Notes: generated by a model from the sequence alone, not told the origin. A stretch of DNA of 64,000 nt from Acholoe squamosa (GCA_949317995.1 OX439046.1:56957774-57021773), one strand, 5' to 3'; shown: positions 23,290 through 34,797, counted from the stretch's first letter. Made by a program: numbers and translations.

Positions 23290-23405
23290 CAGCACTGGAG
23301 AGGAACTTGTCATTGGTGCAGTTATACATCATGTCAACTTTATGAGGTTACAGATTAGGCATGATACACCAATGCAGTGCTGGTATCGAGTCAGTGCCAG
23401 TACTT
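23290..23405. repeat. Dispersed motif family CACCAATGCAGTGCTGG, copy 2
   Basis: CATTGGTGCAGTTATACATCA and GGCATGATACACCAATGCAG, then TGCTGG, lie in opposite orientation. They are variants of the phrases in the large palindrome at 27785-28010. Confidence 0.45.
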
Positions 23406-23539
23406 TTTCATAACTCAATTTTTTAAATAGGTTAAGTAGAGTCCAGCTTCCATCCCCATTTCTTCAAACAGGAAACACCTCTGGGCACCCTCTCTACACA
23501 AGCACTCTCCATGAAATAACACCTTTTTATGCTATAAAA

Positions 23540-23950
23540 AACCGGACGCGATCCACTCATGTGAAATCAGTGGAGGATCGAGAGGGTAAAAAAGAAAATG
23601 GCTTGATGTCACAAGTGAGAGAGATGGAAAAGGGGACAGAAAAAAACATCTAGTAAAAATAAAAGAACTAAAAAAAAAGAAGAAAGAAATGGGGTTCCCC
23701 TGTTCATTTGTGTAGTCTATCCCCAAGCCAGCCCAGCCTGCCTGATTCCCAATGGGTTTATTGAGGTGTAACACGCCTGCTGAATCCTATATTTTTATAT
23801 TGTATGGAAGCACAGAAACAGCTTTATCATAGCCAAGTCAAGTTTGGAAATATCAAACATGTAGATTGGGCGAAATAGTGAGTAAAATGTGAAAGGAAAA
23901 TAAAATAAATGGGAAATAACTTGAAAAGGTGAGCTGATAGAAACTGATGG
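23540..23950. repeat. Diverged duplicate of the 28540-28945 block
   Basis: The best-preserved part reads TTTATCATAGCCAAGTCAAG with TTTGGAAATATCAAAC after it, against TTTATCAAAACCAAGTGAAG with TATGGGAAATATCAAA at 28808. Similar A/G-rich and C/T-rich parts precede it in the same order. In both places a member of the CACCAATG palindrome family lies a few hundred bases upstream. This looks like an old tandem or segmental duplication of about 5 kb. No coding sense was found. Confidence 0.55.
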
Positions 23951-23951
23951 T

Positions 23952-24003
23952 CATTGCCTGAGTCTGGATCTAGACTCAAATGAGTAAGAATTTTTTCTCA
24001 GTG
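23952..24003. mobile_element. Solo right end of the CACTGAG foldback MITE
   Basis: These 52 bases are identical to the right end of the element at 21534-21790, from CATTGCCTGAGTC to TTTTTTCTCAGTG. The rest of the element is absent, so this is a truncated copy. Confidence 0.85.
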
Positions 24004-24092
24004 CATACACTTTTTCGCCTCCCCTTTAGCACTGTTTCCTCTGATCCATTTGCCGAAACCACAGGCTATGCTAATGCTATGCAAAAATGATG

Positions 24093-24093
<1 letters not shown>

Positions 24094-24149
<56 letters not shown>
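24094..24149. repeat. (TC)n microsatellite
   Basis: Twenty-eight uninterrupted TC units. Confidence 0.97.
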
Positions 24150-24151
<2 letters not shown>

Positions 24152-26820
24152 TCTAAGCGGCTTATGGATTGCAATATGCGCAAGATAGCATAATGTAAGT
24201 CTCACAGCGATAAAGGCGACATACACAACATAGGGCATTGGTGTTTGAATGAATTGACACCGTTTTCTATTCTGTATTGTTCCCTTGCCTCATCTCCAAA
24301 GTAGACAATATGAACAGACATAGAACAGACGTCCGTTTATCAAATATTGAGAGAGTTGGAAAAAAAACACCCACACAAAAAAAAAACAACAGGCCAAGTG
24401 GTACATTTATCATAAATCTTCTAGACATTTAACTGAATTATTTATGTGCTGTCATAGAGTTACATGGTGATGATATATATGTAGAAATCACCACATGCAA
24501 CCTTTATTCCATAAAGTTAGCAGATGTTCCTGCACCTGTTGTGTGTGAATGATAAAATGCAATCAATTACTACACATGAATATCTGAAATACGGTGTTTT
24601 ATAAAAAAAAGATCTTTCAGAGACTAATATAGAAAGTACCTATAATTCCCTCCCAAGGGACAAGGTCAAACAGCTGCATTCAGAGACTCAAACAAGCCTA
24701 GAATTAAATGTTTCAAGCTATATGCTATAGGGCTAACTGTACCCCAACGAACCCATTAGTCCCACCATCTCCTTTTGATAAAATACATGGATAGACCACT
24801 AGCCCTCTGTCGCAGAAATCCGTGAAGGAAATGGGATAATCGTGTGATAGAGGCCAAGTGGACTATGGGTTTTATATCGATAGTCCACTAGAAAAATGTG
24901 GTATGAAATATCTACTCTTGCCCATGTGAACATCAAACGTAGTGTGCAAAAAAAAAAAAATGCAGAATATCCACTTTGCTAGCGATTACCATTGCAAGGT
25001 GTGAATATGTAGAATACATAGTGTGATTTCAAGGAAATGCGATGTATTTAGCTAAAATAATCAATCTACAAGATGCTATACACCAATTGTATCGCCATAC
25101 ACTCTTATAGTGGGAGGGGGGGGGGGTTAAATCTCATGATGTAGTGTATCCACCCACACTCTAGGCTTTAGAACAATTTTTCATGTTTGTGTAGAAATAG
25201 GATTCAATGTGGCTCCCACATATGGAGTCAGATGTATTTAAATGAAGTCACAGGTGCTTTGCAACCTGTAAGGGGGTAATATGAGCATCAAATACAGCTG
25301 AAAATCAAAATAATCATTAAATCGCTGTATTGGATTTTGGAACGTGCATTGGAGTTCTATTAACAAAATGTAGAGGCGTTCCATTGCAGTTGAACTAATG
25401 AGGGTTTCCTTTCAGATTGGGAACTGCCATTTTACATGGGAGAGCTCACTCTCAGGGAGAGACATTATGTGTATTGTGGGCATGACAGGTGCGGAATATT
25501 GATAGATATAGAGAGCAGTGTATATTGTACATCATTCTGACTTGTATCCTGGCAGTGGTCAGAAAGAAGCAATTGCTATGTGAAGTGCCCAAAAATGCTA
25601 CAATTGTGCACACTTAGGGTAGCATAAAGTGCGTTTTCAGAATAGGACAAAGGACAGGTTAGAGCCATAGCCTTTGCAGAAAAGCAACATTTGTTGTCCT
25701 ATAGTGTCTCCACTGGGACCTGTGGGTATTTTCATACTTCATAGTAAAGACATTCTCAGCAATGAGTGCTCGCATGATCCCTGCACATGGCATCTATTTG
25801 CTATAAGTAGTGTTTATACTTTAGCAAGTGGATCGCTGGCCTATCAAAGGTAGATCTCTCCTATCCTGGCTTTTCCCCAACCTAAACACACCAACACCAA
25901 CCCTAATCCTGCATTCACTTTTCTTACTTATCTCAGTCTATTGGCTTGTGGCCTGTTAAACCTTTGATACCTTTAACACCTTTATGTCCGATTAGTGGTG
26001 CTATTTCCTGAATTGAATAGGTCTGGAGGGCACTTCCCAATAATGCTACCTACCTTTAAACCCTGCAATTTCTCAGAACCACTTGTTATATTGATAAGAA
26101 ATATTACTACCAACCAGAGGATGGCTAGAAATCATTCAACATTCAAGGTTCCTGATATCATATGCTCTGACCTGTACATTTGGTGTGTACACATACAAAC
26201 TATATAATCTGCTTGGGGAGTGATAGACTGGCTGCAGTCCCTGAGCTCTCCTCCCAAGTATACTGTATACCCCCCATGCCTCTCCTCCTCTGGCTGCTGG
26301 GCTCAGTTCACTAGAGGTCTTCTTAATTTTTCTGTTTAAAACGTGAAATCATTTCAATTTGTATTTCAATTCTCTTGCATTAAAATTGAGAGACTTGAGC
26401 AAGTCTAGGGGAGTGAGAGCAGCTCAGAAAGAGAGTCATAGACGAATCCTATACCACTGCCATGTTTGTAGGTCTGGGTTACAACCTGCTGACATACTGC
26501 CACTGGTCATTACTCATACTGTACAAACAAAAAGGCTGGGCTAATACCTGATAACATAATTAGTGCCATTTGGCAATGCCGGAACTGGCCTTTTGTTTGC
26601 TATGACTGTGTAAGAGCATGACCACTTTTGTACTCATGTGAGAAAACAGTGCTATTCATAGTCTATTGCTGCTATTGAACCCTTTATAAACAGCAAGATA
26701 TTACTTAGAAAAAAGGTGGACATTCCTATACTGAGTTTGGCCCTGTTTAAACATAGAACCATATAACAAAACAAGTTATATTATTCTTTGGACATCATTG
26801 AAGAGGGTTAATATCCCAGG
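24150..26820. other. No gene recognised
   Basis: AT-rich DNA with homopolymers (A run near 24948, G run near 25118). Short frames only. Confidence 0.35.
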
Positions 26821-26824
26821 GTAA

Positions 26825-26948
26825 AGTGCTTGTTCCGCAGTCTGAATTACACTGATCTGACTGATTTCTTTTTCTATACTTTTGATATATCATAAATCGG
26901 TTGGATTAGGGCTATTCCAACCGATTGTACCCCTGTGGAACCTGCGCT
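26825..26948. mobile_element. Harbinger MITE, 124 bp, made of the two ends of the resident family
   Basis: The ends AGTGCTTGTTCCGCAG and, as complement, AGCGCAGGTTCCACAG are flanked by TAA on both sides (26822-26824 and 26949-26951), the 3-bp duplication of PIF/Harbinger. The right 70 bases, read as complement, match the left end of the full element at 34489 at roughly 85 percent, through AGCCCTAATC and GATTTATGATATATCAAAA. The left part matches the other end, including GATTTCTTTTTCTATACT. It is therefore an internal-deletion derivative. Confidence 0.85.
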
Positions 26949-27013
26949 TAAGGCATGATGCATAATTTCAGCACTGCCAATTTACCTGCTGAAGCAACAT
27001 GAAACATTGGTTC

Positions 27014-27130
27014 TAGTTCTCTCGGTCAGGCGAATGTTTGCCAATCTGAAGGTTATATGAAATTGCAAAACTATGGAAAAAATCAGTCGGATTAGCAAAA
27101 ATTTGCCTGACAGACGGCAGTGGTACCCAC
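27014..27130. mobile_element. Older, diverged Harbinger-type MITE (tentative)
   Basis: GTCAGGCGAATGTTTGCCAATC on the left faces GTCAGGCAAATTTTTGCTAATC (as complement) on the right. The right part holds ATGGAAAAAATCAGTCGGAT, close to the right end of the full Harbinger. Outer ends are GGTTCTAG and GGTACCAC (as complement). No exact target duplication can be assigned. Confidence 0.45.
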
Positions 27131-27349
27131 ATTATGCTGACGTAAATGTTTAATGCATATATGAAGGCACAGTGGGAAAAAACCGGGGTTTCTGATGCTC
27201 TGGTAGTGAATCACAAAAACAAAATTGTAATGAATAATGGACCCTTTAGTCATTCATCCTTAAAGAGTTATAATGACAGTCTTTTGTGTCCCAGTTGTGA
27301 GGTCTGCCTGATATCTTGGCATTCTACACACCAGAAAAAGTACTCCAGC

Positions 27350-27747
27350 CCGGGGGAGGCACTGACTCTTTGATTGGTGGTACCAACTGCGAAACTACAG
27401 CCCCCCCTGTTTTTCTATTTCACAGCCCCTTAAAATACAGCTCAATGTTTACAGCCCCCCTTTTTTGAAGAAGTTTGATAACAGCCCCCCTTTTTGGGGT
27501 CCTCTTCCATGAAATTAAGGTACTCTGACAACAATACTCAGGAATTTCACAGCCCTGGAGTGATTAATGGAATCTTCAAGTTACTTCCTTTTCCTGTAAG
27601 TTATACTAGGTATTAAAAGCCCCCTATTCTCAAGATTTAATTCAGTTGACAGCCCCCCTTTTTACCCCTTTTGACGCATCGACATCCACCGCTCCACGGG
27701 GTCAATACCACAGTTGGTACCCAAACCGAGGCTGAGTGCCCCACGGA
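27350..27747. mobile_element. Non-autonomous G-rich-ended DNA transposon, copy 2, with perfect 9-bp target duplication
   Basis: It begins CCGGGGGAGGCACTGACTC and ends GCTGAGTGCCCCACGG with one further A. TACTCCAGC flanks it on both sides (27341-27349 and 27748-27756) without mismatch, which suggests a fairly young insertion. The inside carries the same ACAGCCCCCCTTTTT phrases as copy 1 at 2059 in the same order. Confidence 0.8.
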
Positions 27748-27784
27748 TACTCCAGCTTAGCTTAACCCTTTAAATGCTGCTGAT

Positions 27785-28010
27785 GAAGAAGTGCATCATG
27801 CCCATAGGTCGCCATGATGCACTAATGAAGTGCTGGCGAGACTGCACACCAGCACTTCATTGGAGCAGCATGCCGACCTTCTGGGTTGATACATTTATAC
27901 TCCTGGATGGTCGGCATGATGCTCCAATCAAGTGCTGGTGACCAGTCTCACCAGGACTTCATTGGTGCATCATGACGACCAATAGGCATGATGCATTTAT
28001 GTATCAGCGG
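27785..28010. repeat. Large imperfect palindrome of the GATGCACCAATG family, copy 3
   Basis: The left arm holds CATGATGCACTAATGAAGTG and then CACCAGCACTTCATTGGAGC. The right arm repeats the complements in mirrored order down to TTCATTGGTGCATCATG. The centre is about 27890-27905. Each arm is itself foldback, so the segment could form a cruciform with nested hairpins. No coding sense. Confidence 0.75.
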
Positions 28011-28539
28011 CCCTTTATGGCAGGCTACAATTTCACCCCTGCTCCATCATTTCAACTGATACCTCTGTGAGAGTAGTCAGTCAGCCATGTTCCTGCACAC
28101 CACCATTAACATAAAAAGCCTCCCTTTTTACCTTTACTTTTAGTTCAGCAGTTACTCTTTTTAGAAGTAAAAAAGAAATATCTGCCTCGTTGCCCAACCA
28201 CGCTGAGCCTATAATGGTAATCTCCTGTGCTCTTATATTTAAGCCGATCACCAACTCCCATCTTATTTATTTAATCAGGAATCATCCTCAATCTCTTGGG
28301 ACACCATGATGTCTGAAGGTGTCAATTACCTACCAAAATGCATCAGTGATGGGTTAGTGAGTAACTCGCCTTGTAACTGTACTCTTCTTGGTGCCAGGAT
28401 GGATTGCGAGTTATTCGACAGTGTAACTGCTGTATTCAGTCTTGAAAAAAACAAAGTACTCAGTGGGTTTTGGCTTGCTCTTAACAAGTCCAGGGGATGA
28501 CACGTTTTTGTTCTGATAAAACCCGGCCAGGAGGCAATA

Positions 28540-28945
28540 TCATGATATCAGACAGGGAAAGAGGGACATCTACAAAGAAAAAGATACAATGAAAGTGGAG
28601 AGGGGAGAAGTGAACACAGAAAACAAAATCAAATAATGATAATAGAAATAAAAACCAGAAGATTATGCTTTCCTATGTTTATCTATCCTAGCCTGCAATC
28701 CAAAGCTGGCTTCAATGCCATATCTGGGTGTGTTCACTGAGGCGTGACGATGCCGCTGGGACCTGGGCTGCTGTATTATAAAGCTATAGGAAGTCTGGTA
28801 ACAAGCTTTATCAAAACCAAGTGAAGTATGGGAAATATCAAATATGGGCAGTTGCAGGGTGGGTGCAAAGAAAAAAAGACATAAGCAAAGGAAGAAAGAA
28901 GTGCAGTCAAAAGAGGTAGAGCACCATGGGACTGATGGAAATGGC
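28540..28945. repeat. Diverged duplicate of the 23540-23950 block
   Basis: Same order of A/G-rich, C/T-rich and TTTATCAAAACCAAGTGAAG parts as its partner. Divergence is high, so the duplication is old. Confidence 0.55.
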
Positions 28946-29113
28946 ATGTTTGCTGCACGTTATGTAGAAAATCACTGTTTATGGACTTACAGCAGCAATC
29001 CAATATACACTGCATGAGGGATAAAAGTCAAGTTTTTTCGTCTAGATTTACTTGAACTAAGGATTCCGGGTAAGGAATACTAGTAGGCTGTAACTCTGCA
29101 TTGACTCTGCAAA

Positions 29114-29114
<1 letters not shown>

Positions 29115-29172
<58 letters not shown>
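29115..29172. repeat. (TA)n microsatellite
   Basis: Uninterrupted TA units over about 58 bases. Confidence 0.97.
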
Positions 29173-29177
<5 letters not shown>

Positions 29178-29519
29178 TTAAATCACTTAGATTAGTATTT
29201 CCTGTGATTGAAGATTAAAAGTTCAATAGATTTCACTTTTTTATTTAGAGAACCTGTAAATCAAAGGCAATTCTGTAAAAGCCTTCACATGAGAATCACC
29301 TTATTCTAAGATATGAGGAGTGTTTATATAATCAAGTTAACATTTTATTCCTATGTACCAGCATATCAGGATCGTTGCAACTCTCCAATGTATAACCACC
29401 AGTATTTCCAGCCTCCCTAACACCCCCCCCCCCGCCGTACCACACACAGTGTTAGAAGACACCACCCAGCAAATTGTTGTGACTCTCAACCTGTGTGAAG
29501 TGGCTCACACATGTCGCTA

Positions 29520-30245
29520 GATGGAACACGACGTAGGATCACCAGGAATAGCAATGGTGGTGATCACATGGCCTCACTTCAGATGGCGAGGATGGTGATC
29601 ACTCAGACTCACCAGGGATGGCGATGCGGGTGATCACTCACCTTGCTAAATGAAACACCCACCTTGTCATAGCACATGTTCACAAGGGATGGCGACAATC
29701 ATGATCACTCATCCTCACCAGGGATGGCAACATCAGTGATCACTCATCCTCACCAGGGATGGCAACATCAGTGATCACTCATCCTCACCAGGGATGGTGA
29801 CATGAGTGATTACTCACTTCGCTTGATGAGATGCAAACCACATCATTACGAACTTTCACCACAGATAGCAAGGATTGTGATCACTCACACTCATGGGGGA
29901 TGGTCACACGGGTGATCACTCACCTCGCTAGATGAAACGTGTACCTCGTGATAGCACAGGTTCAGCACAGCTGGTAAGGATCTTGATCACCCACACTCAC
30001 CAGAGTTAGCGACACGAGTGATCACTCACCTCACTAGATGAAATGCACACCATGCCATAGCGCACGTTCACCATGGTTGGCGAGGATTGTGATGACGCAC
30101 ACTCACCAGGGATGGCAAGGCGGTTGATCACTCACCTATATGAAACTCGCACCACATCATAGGGCAGGTTCACCATGGATGGCGAGAGTGGTGATCACTT
30201 AGACTCACCAGTGATAGCAACGCTGGTGATCCCTCACCTTGTTAT
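29520..30245. repeat. 106-bp tandem array with an inserted 35-bp sub-array
   Basis: The anchor TGATCACTCACCTCGCTAGA occurs in variant form at 29631, 29807, 29913, 30019, 30125 and 30227. Three spacings are exactly 106 bases. The first is 176, which is 106 plus two extra 35-base sub-units of the form CTCACCAGGGATGGCAACAT, and the last is 102 because four bases are missing from the unit. Each unit has two related halves built on TCACCAGGGATGGCGA. The array is non-coding. Confidence 0.9.
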
Positions 30246-30609
30246 ATGAAAAGCTCATGATCATCGACATTGGTAATCATGCAGCCTCACATCTGCCAGA
30301 TCAAAGTATGTTTTGCCAGAGAAGGTATTGCCATATGTATTTTCCCTCTAACCACAGACAAGGTGTTCATGTAGATATTTTCCTATGTATTTTTCCTGTA
30401 ACCAGAGAAAAGGTGTTTATGGATAGTTGCTTTCATTTTAGAGATACCTCTATATAAATTCAATTGATATTTTCTCTATATAATCTTGTTTGATTCAACT
30501 CTGAAGTATTACATGGAAATCAGTGTGAAACAAAGCACATTTGATACTTATGGGACTTATACTTCATGCCCACACTTCCTAGATAGGCTACATGTTGAAC
30601 AGTGGTACT

Positions 30610-31290
30610 GTCTCAACAACTTTGGCAATGGTGGTGATAAGTTGCCATTCTGAGTGAGAGTGAGTGACAGATAATGCAATCCTCAGAGAGCATTGACTTG
30701 GATTGACACAAATTCACGCATTGAGTGAGACCAATATTGGCAATGGTAGTGATAAGTCGCCATTTTCTGTGAGAGTTGATGATGGTGGCACACACTCACA
30801 CAGCGAGTGACATCCATGTCAGCAATGGTGGTGATGAGTCGCCCTTTTGAGAGAAGATTAACTAGGAGTGACACAAACTCATTCAGTGAGTGAGAGCCAT
30901 GTGGCAATGCAGGTGAAAAGTCGTCATTCTGAGTGAGAGTTGACAGACAGTGGCACATATTGACGGTGTGAGTGAGATCCATGTTAGCGATGGTGGTGAT
31001 AAGCTGCCATTCTGAGTGAGAGTTGACTGGGAGTGGTGCATACTCACGCAGGGAGTGAGATCCATATTAGCGATGTTGGTGATAAGTCACCATTCTGAGT
31101 GAGAACTGACTGGGAGTGGCACATAAAAACACAGTTAGTCAGATCCATGTTGACGCTGGTTGTGATAAGCTGCCATTCTGAGTGAAAGTTGACAGGCAGT
31201 GGCACAAACTCACGCAGTGAGTTAGATCCATGTTGGTGATGGTGGTGATAAGTCACCATGCTTTGTGAGGGATGACAAGGGGTGGCAATG
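30610..31290. repeat. 83-bp tandem array, about eight units
   Basis: The anchor GATCCATGTTAGCGATGG recurs at 30728, 30811, 30894, 30976, 31059, 31142 and 31225, spaced 82-83 bases. Units differ at 10-25 percent of positions, so the array is not freshly homogenised. 83 is not a multiple of three, which argues against a protein repeat. Confidence 0.9.
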
Positions 31291-31668
31291 AAGGTGACGT
31301 CTGCAGTTGAGGCATTTCTTAAGCAAAACTACCCTTTCCTTTATGTGCAACACCCTCCAGGGAAATGTTTGAAATATCTTTCTTGAAAGATTTTCATATT
31401 GGGGAGGGGTTCTCATATACCCACGATGATTGTAAGATTTTGTTGTGAGTCTGTTGCAATTAGATTCCTCCAATGAGGCATAAATGAAGCAAAAGTTTAC
31501 TTTATGAGAACCATGTTTTATATAAGAACAACTTCCTGTAAAATCTGCATATGAACCATTCAGTGTATTATAGGGACCATTTCCTGCACATGATCAATTT
31601 GCTACATAAGAACCATTTGTTTTATAACGAGGAACCGGGACACGTAGCGCGCGAAAGACGGTGCGGGT

Positions 31669-31735
31669 AATGGTTTGAAATGAACATGCCAATGGTTTGA
31701 AATGAACATGCTAATGGTTTGAAATGAACATGCCA
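31669..31735. repeat. 22-bp tandem repeat, three units
   Basis: AATGGTTTGAAATGAACATG plus two bases at 31669, 31691 and 31713. Confidence 0.9.
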
Positions 31736-31739
31736 ATCA

Positions 31740-33380
31740 CCGTAACAATCCATCCTGGTGTCAAAGTCTCACTGTGCTGCTGGCTCCCGAAATGTACAGA
31801 CAATTACGTAATATCAGGCTGGAACCATTCTCACGTGAAAAGGCGAGATGGCTGGCTCATGTCTGCATACACAAGACCTCCAGATTGGTGCATAAAGGCT
31901 CTTGCATTGGTCTTTTAACGTTAGTTTTGTTGCATGAAGGCTCCAGGAATGGCATTATATGAAGAATGGTTACCCTACGCCACTTTCACTTCATTAAGGC
32001 CCCACACACCCACAGAAAATGGCAATTTGGCGTGGGAGACAGGGCAAGTATCTTGGCTACAGAGTAGTGCACTATGATTGTGTAAACTGTAACAGACTTT
32101 AGATAGTCTGTGCCCACTAGTGTCTGTAAAACAGGACTTCCCAGTCACCAGGGGGGGGGGTATTTTCTTGATCATGTAGCTGCAGATGCCAGAGGACACC
32201 TAGCGACACTTGACCCCACTAACATTAGTCTCCTGCCAGAGGCCATGTTACTGGCAGTATATATGCAACATATCCTGTCCAGGCAAATAAGTGCTAGGAG
32301 AAGGCTGAAGTAAAAGGCTTGGGGGGGGGGGGGTATCAGACTCAGAGCATTGGGGCGCCATTAGGCCTTATCATTACTGAAGTGAATTTTTCGAACAAAA
32401 TGATTTTATTTTTTATCCCTTCATTCTTCCTTCCACATGACAGTAATTGGTGTTTTGAGCATACTTGACCAAAAAAAAAATAATAGAAAGTCTACTGATT
32501 CTAGCACAATTTGGGAACGGCGGACAGACCTAGAACCCCGCCTAGAACCGTGAAGGAGGGGGGGGGGGGTCAAAGGATCAGTAGCATCAATCCAAAATAC
32601 TCATGGTGCTTTTATTATCAACTACACAGACTGCTTTAGAATTCAAAGGGGGGATTCAGGGACAATTCAGCTGATAAAAAAAGAACAAAAAGGCTCGAGG
32701 ACCCCCATCGTAGATAAGGACAGCCTGCACCCCCCCCCCTTCCTACTCACCCCCATGCAGTCTGTTCACACCCTTTCAGCTATCATCAGTGACACTGACA
32801 AGCTATATTCTGTCTGGCCTACAAACCGCTCACACGATTTACTAGCTTGGTGACTTGACTGGGGAAGGGAGGGTGGTAGTGGAGATATAATCTGGAGTAT
32901 GGTGGATGATAATATGGGACTCGGGGCTATTTGGCACACTGCTACCCTTTAACCTTCTACATTCTTGGAGCGTTGGTGAGGCTTTGGCTGTTTTGAGATC
33001 AGATATTTTTGACTAAGTGACCAGTGCAGCTCTTCAGATGTTAACTATACACACCCAAGTCAGTGCAGCACACAGGTTTGTTTGTCTGCAGGTGATAGCC
33101 TGTCCTACACTTAGGACTGCTAATTTATATCAAACCCCAAGGCTAAGCCTATGGGTCAAACCATATCCCTGGCACCATATCTCTCTCTCAGGGCTATTGC
33201 CAAATGAATTTTAAATCCTTGTCTATGAACTCCACACGATTTTGTTTGAGTTGCAAATAAGCTGTGCTGTCAAAAGGAGTTGGAAATGCTGGGTTACTGC
33301 TGCTGGGGGGGGGAGCATGACATTGTGTGTGGTCTTTGGATATTGGATATGGGGGTCAAAGGAGTCAGGGAATCCATGAT
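31740..33380. other. No gene recognised; several G/C runs
   Basis: G runs near 32152, 32321, 32560 and 33306 and a C run near 32729. Short frames only. Confidence 0.35.
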
Positions 33381-33384
33381 CTTA

Positions 33385-33702
33385 GGGAGTGGTCATTATT
33401 TATCAACAGGGGGGGGTGGTGGGTTTTCGCGCGGACGCGCGGAAATTTTTTAGGCCCCCCCCTCGACAGCAGTCAAAATTTTTCGCGCCCCCCCCACGCC
33501 GGAGGCGCGGAGAGTTTTCGCGCCCCTCTTTGATCTATAGTAGCGCGCGGGCTTTTTTGCTAAAAAGAGGGTGAATTTTCTTAGCCCCCCCTCAAGAGGG
33601 GTCAAAATTTTTTTAACCCCCCCCTCGGGAGGGGTCTGAAAATTTTACGCCCCCCCCCTCAAACCCACCCTCCCCCCCTGTTGATAAATAATGACCACTC
33701 CC
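33385..33702. mobile_element. Harbinger-like MITE with 29-bp perfect ends and TTA duplication
   Basis: GGGAGTGGTCATTATTTATC with AACAGGGGG after it is mirrored exactly at the right end. TTA stands on both sides (33382-33384 and 33703-33705), the classic PIF/Harbinger target duplication. The inside is a chain of C-rich and AATTTT modules, for example GAGGGGTCAAAATTTTT, with CGCG-rich parts on the left. The ends are not those of the full Harbinger at 34489, so it belongs to another family. Non-coding. Confidence 0.85.
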
Positions 33703-34579
33703 TTATCCATTCACCATCCATTACACACTGTGAACAGTAATTAGTACTTCCTTTTCCACCCTATTTCAATTTGATGACTTGAGTTATTTATAAAATGATC
33801 TTGTTTATATCATGTAATCTTTAGACTTTACTTTACCCCCTTAATTCTACCCGTTAGTCACAAGAATCACCCTCAAATGAGGGTGTAAGTGGTGATAACA
33901 TGTGTACATGCACTGACTCGGCCAGGTCATAGCACAGTGGCTCCTGAGGGCAGGGAACCCATGGCAATCTGGTCCAGATAGCTGGTAAAAACACCACGTG
34001 GCAAAGGTTAAATGCTTTACCTAAGAATTCCTATGCTCTCAAACCCAGAATAGAATGAAACTCAAATAGGAATCTTACAATCAGCATATTCACAGATATT
34101 CCTTGGGCAAAAACAAGACGATTGCATGAAGCGCCTACACCTACCTTCATGGCAAAGGGACAGAATGAGACACTTTCCCATACTGCTATGCTACAAGCCG
34201 AGGAAAACCATCATTATTTAGATTTACAATCTTTTCAGACACTTCCGACAGCTTCACGTGGGAACCATACAACACTTTTTATAATTTTGTCTATGGGCTC
34301 TGTGCTATTCAAAACATAGCTTTTCGATACAAGACTGCTGTGTTTGATGCTGTTTTTCGATGAGCATGACTAATACTTTTTAACTTCCAAGGTTTACGAG
34401 GGAGGTTGGAACACCATAAGCTGTTAATCTTGAGTTGAACGTGTTGCGACTGAAAGCGCTCTGAGACATTTGGCGTGAGTGACATTTAAGCGCTGGTTCC
34501 ACAGGCGTAGAATCGGTCGGGAAAGCCCTAATCAGACGATTTATAATATATCAAAAAACCTTGATTCCACTGAAGCCGA

Positions 34580-34780
34580 TATTTAGTCGGGCCGACAGAG
34601 GCCCGATCAGGGGCAAAAAGTGTCGTCGGGTTGTTGTCGGTCCGACAAAATTGTCTGGCCGATCACTGGCCGACAGCCGAGAATACCACTGTCGGGTCAC
34701 TCAGACCTGGCCGATTTCAGTTCTTCCACCAAGCTCTCACTCTGTCGGATACTGTGTCCGACAGTCGTCCCCGATGTCTC
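34580..34780. promoter_or_regulatory. Left subterminal motif array (CCGACAG / GTCGGGC)
   Basis: At least a dozen copies of CCGACAG, GTCGGGT, GGCCGAT or their complements occur in 200 bases in both orientations. By analogy with known Harbingers these are candidate binding sites for the element's MADF/Myb-like protein. That role is inference. Confidence 0.6.
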
Positions 34781-34797
34781 AGCGAGCAGTTCCACCG

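Noticed and set aside
29520-31290. CRISPR-like array
   Set aside because: Units are 83-106 bp, diverged along their whole length, with no short conserved repeat and variable spacer pattern. This is a eukaryotic tandem repeat.
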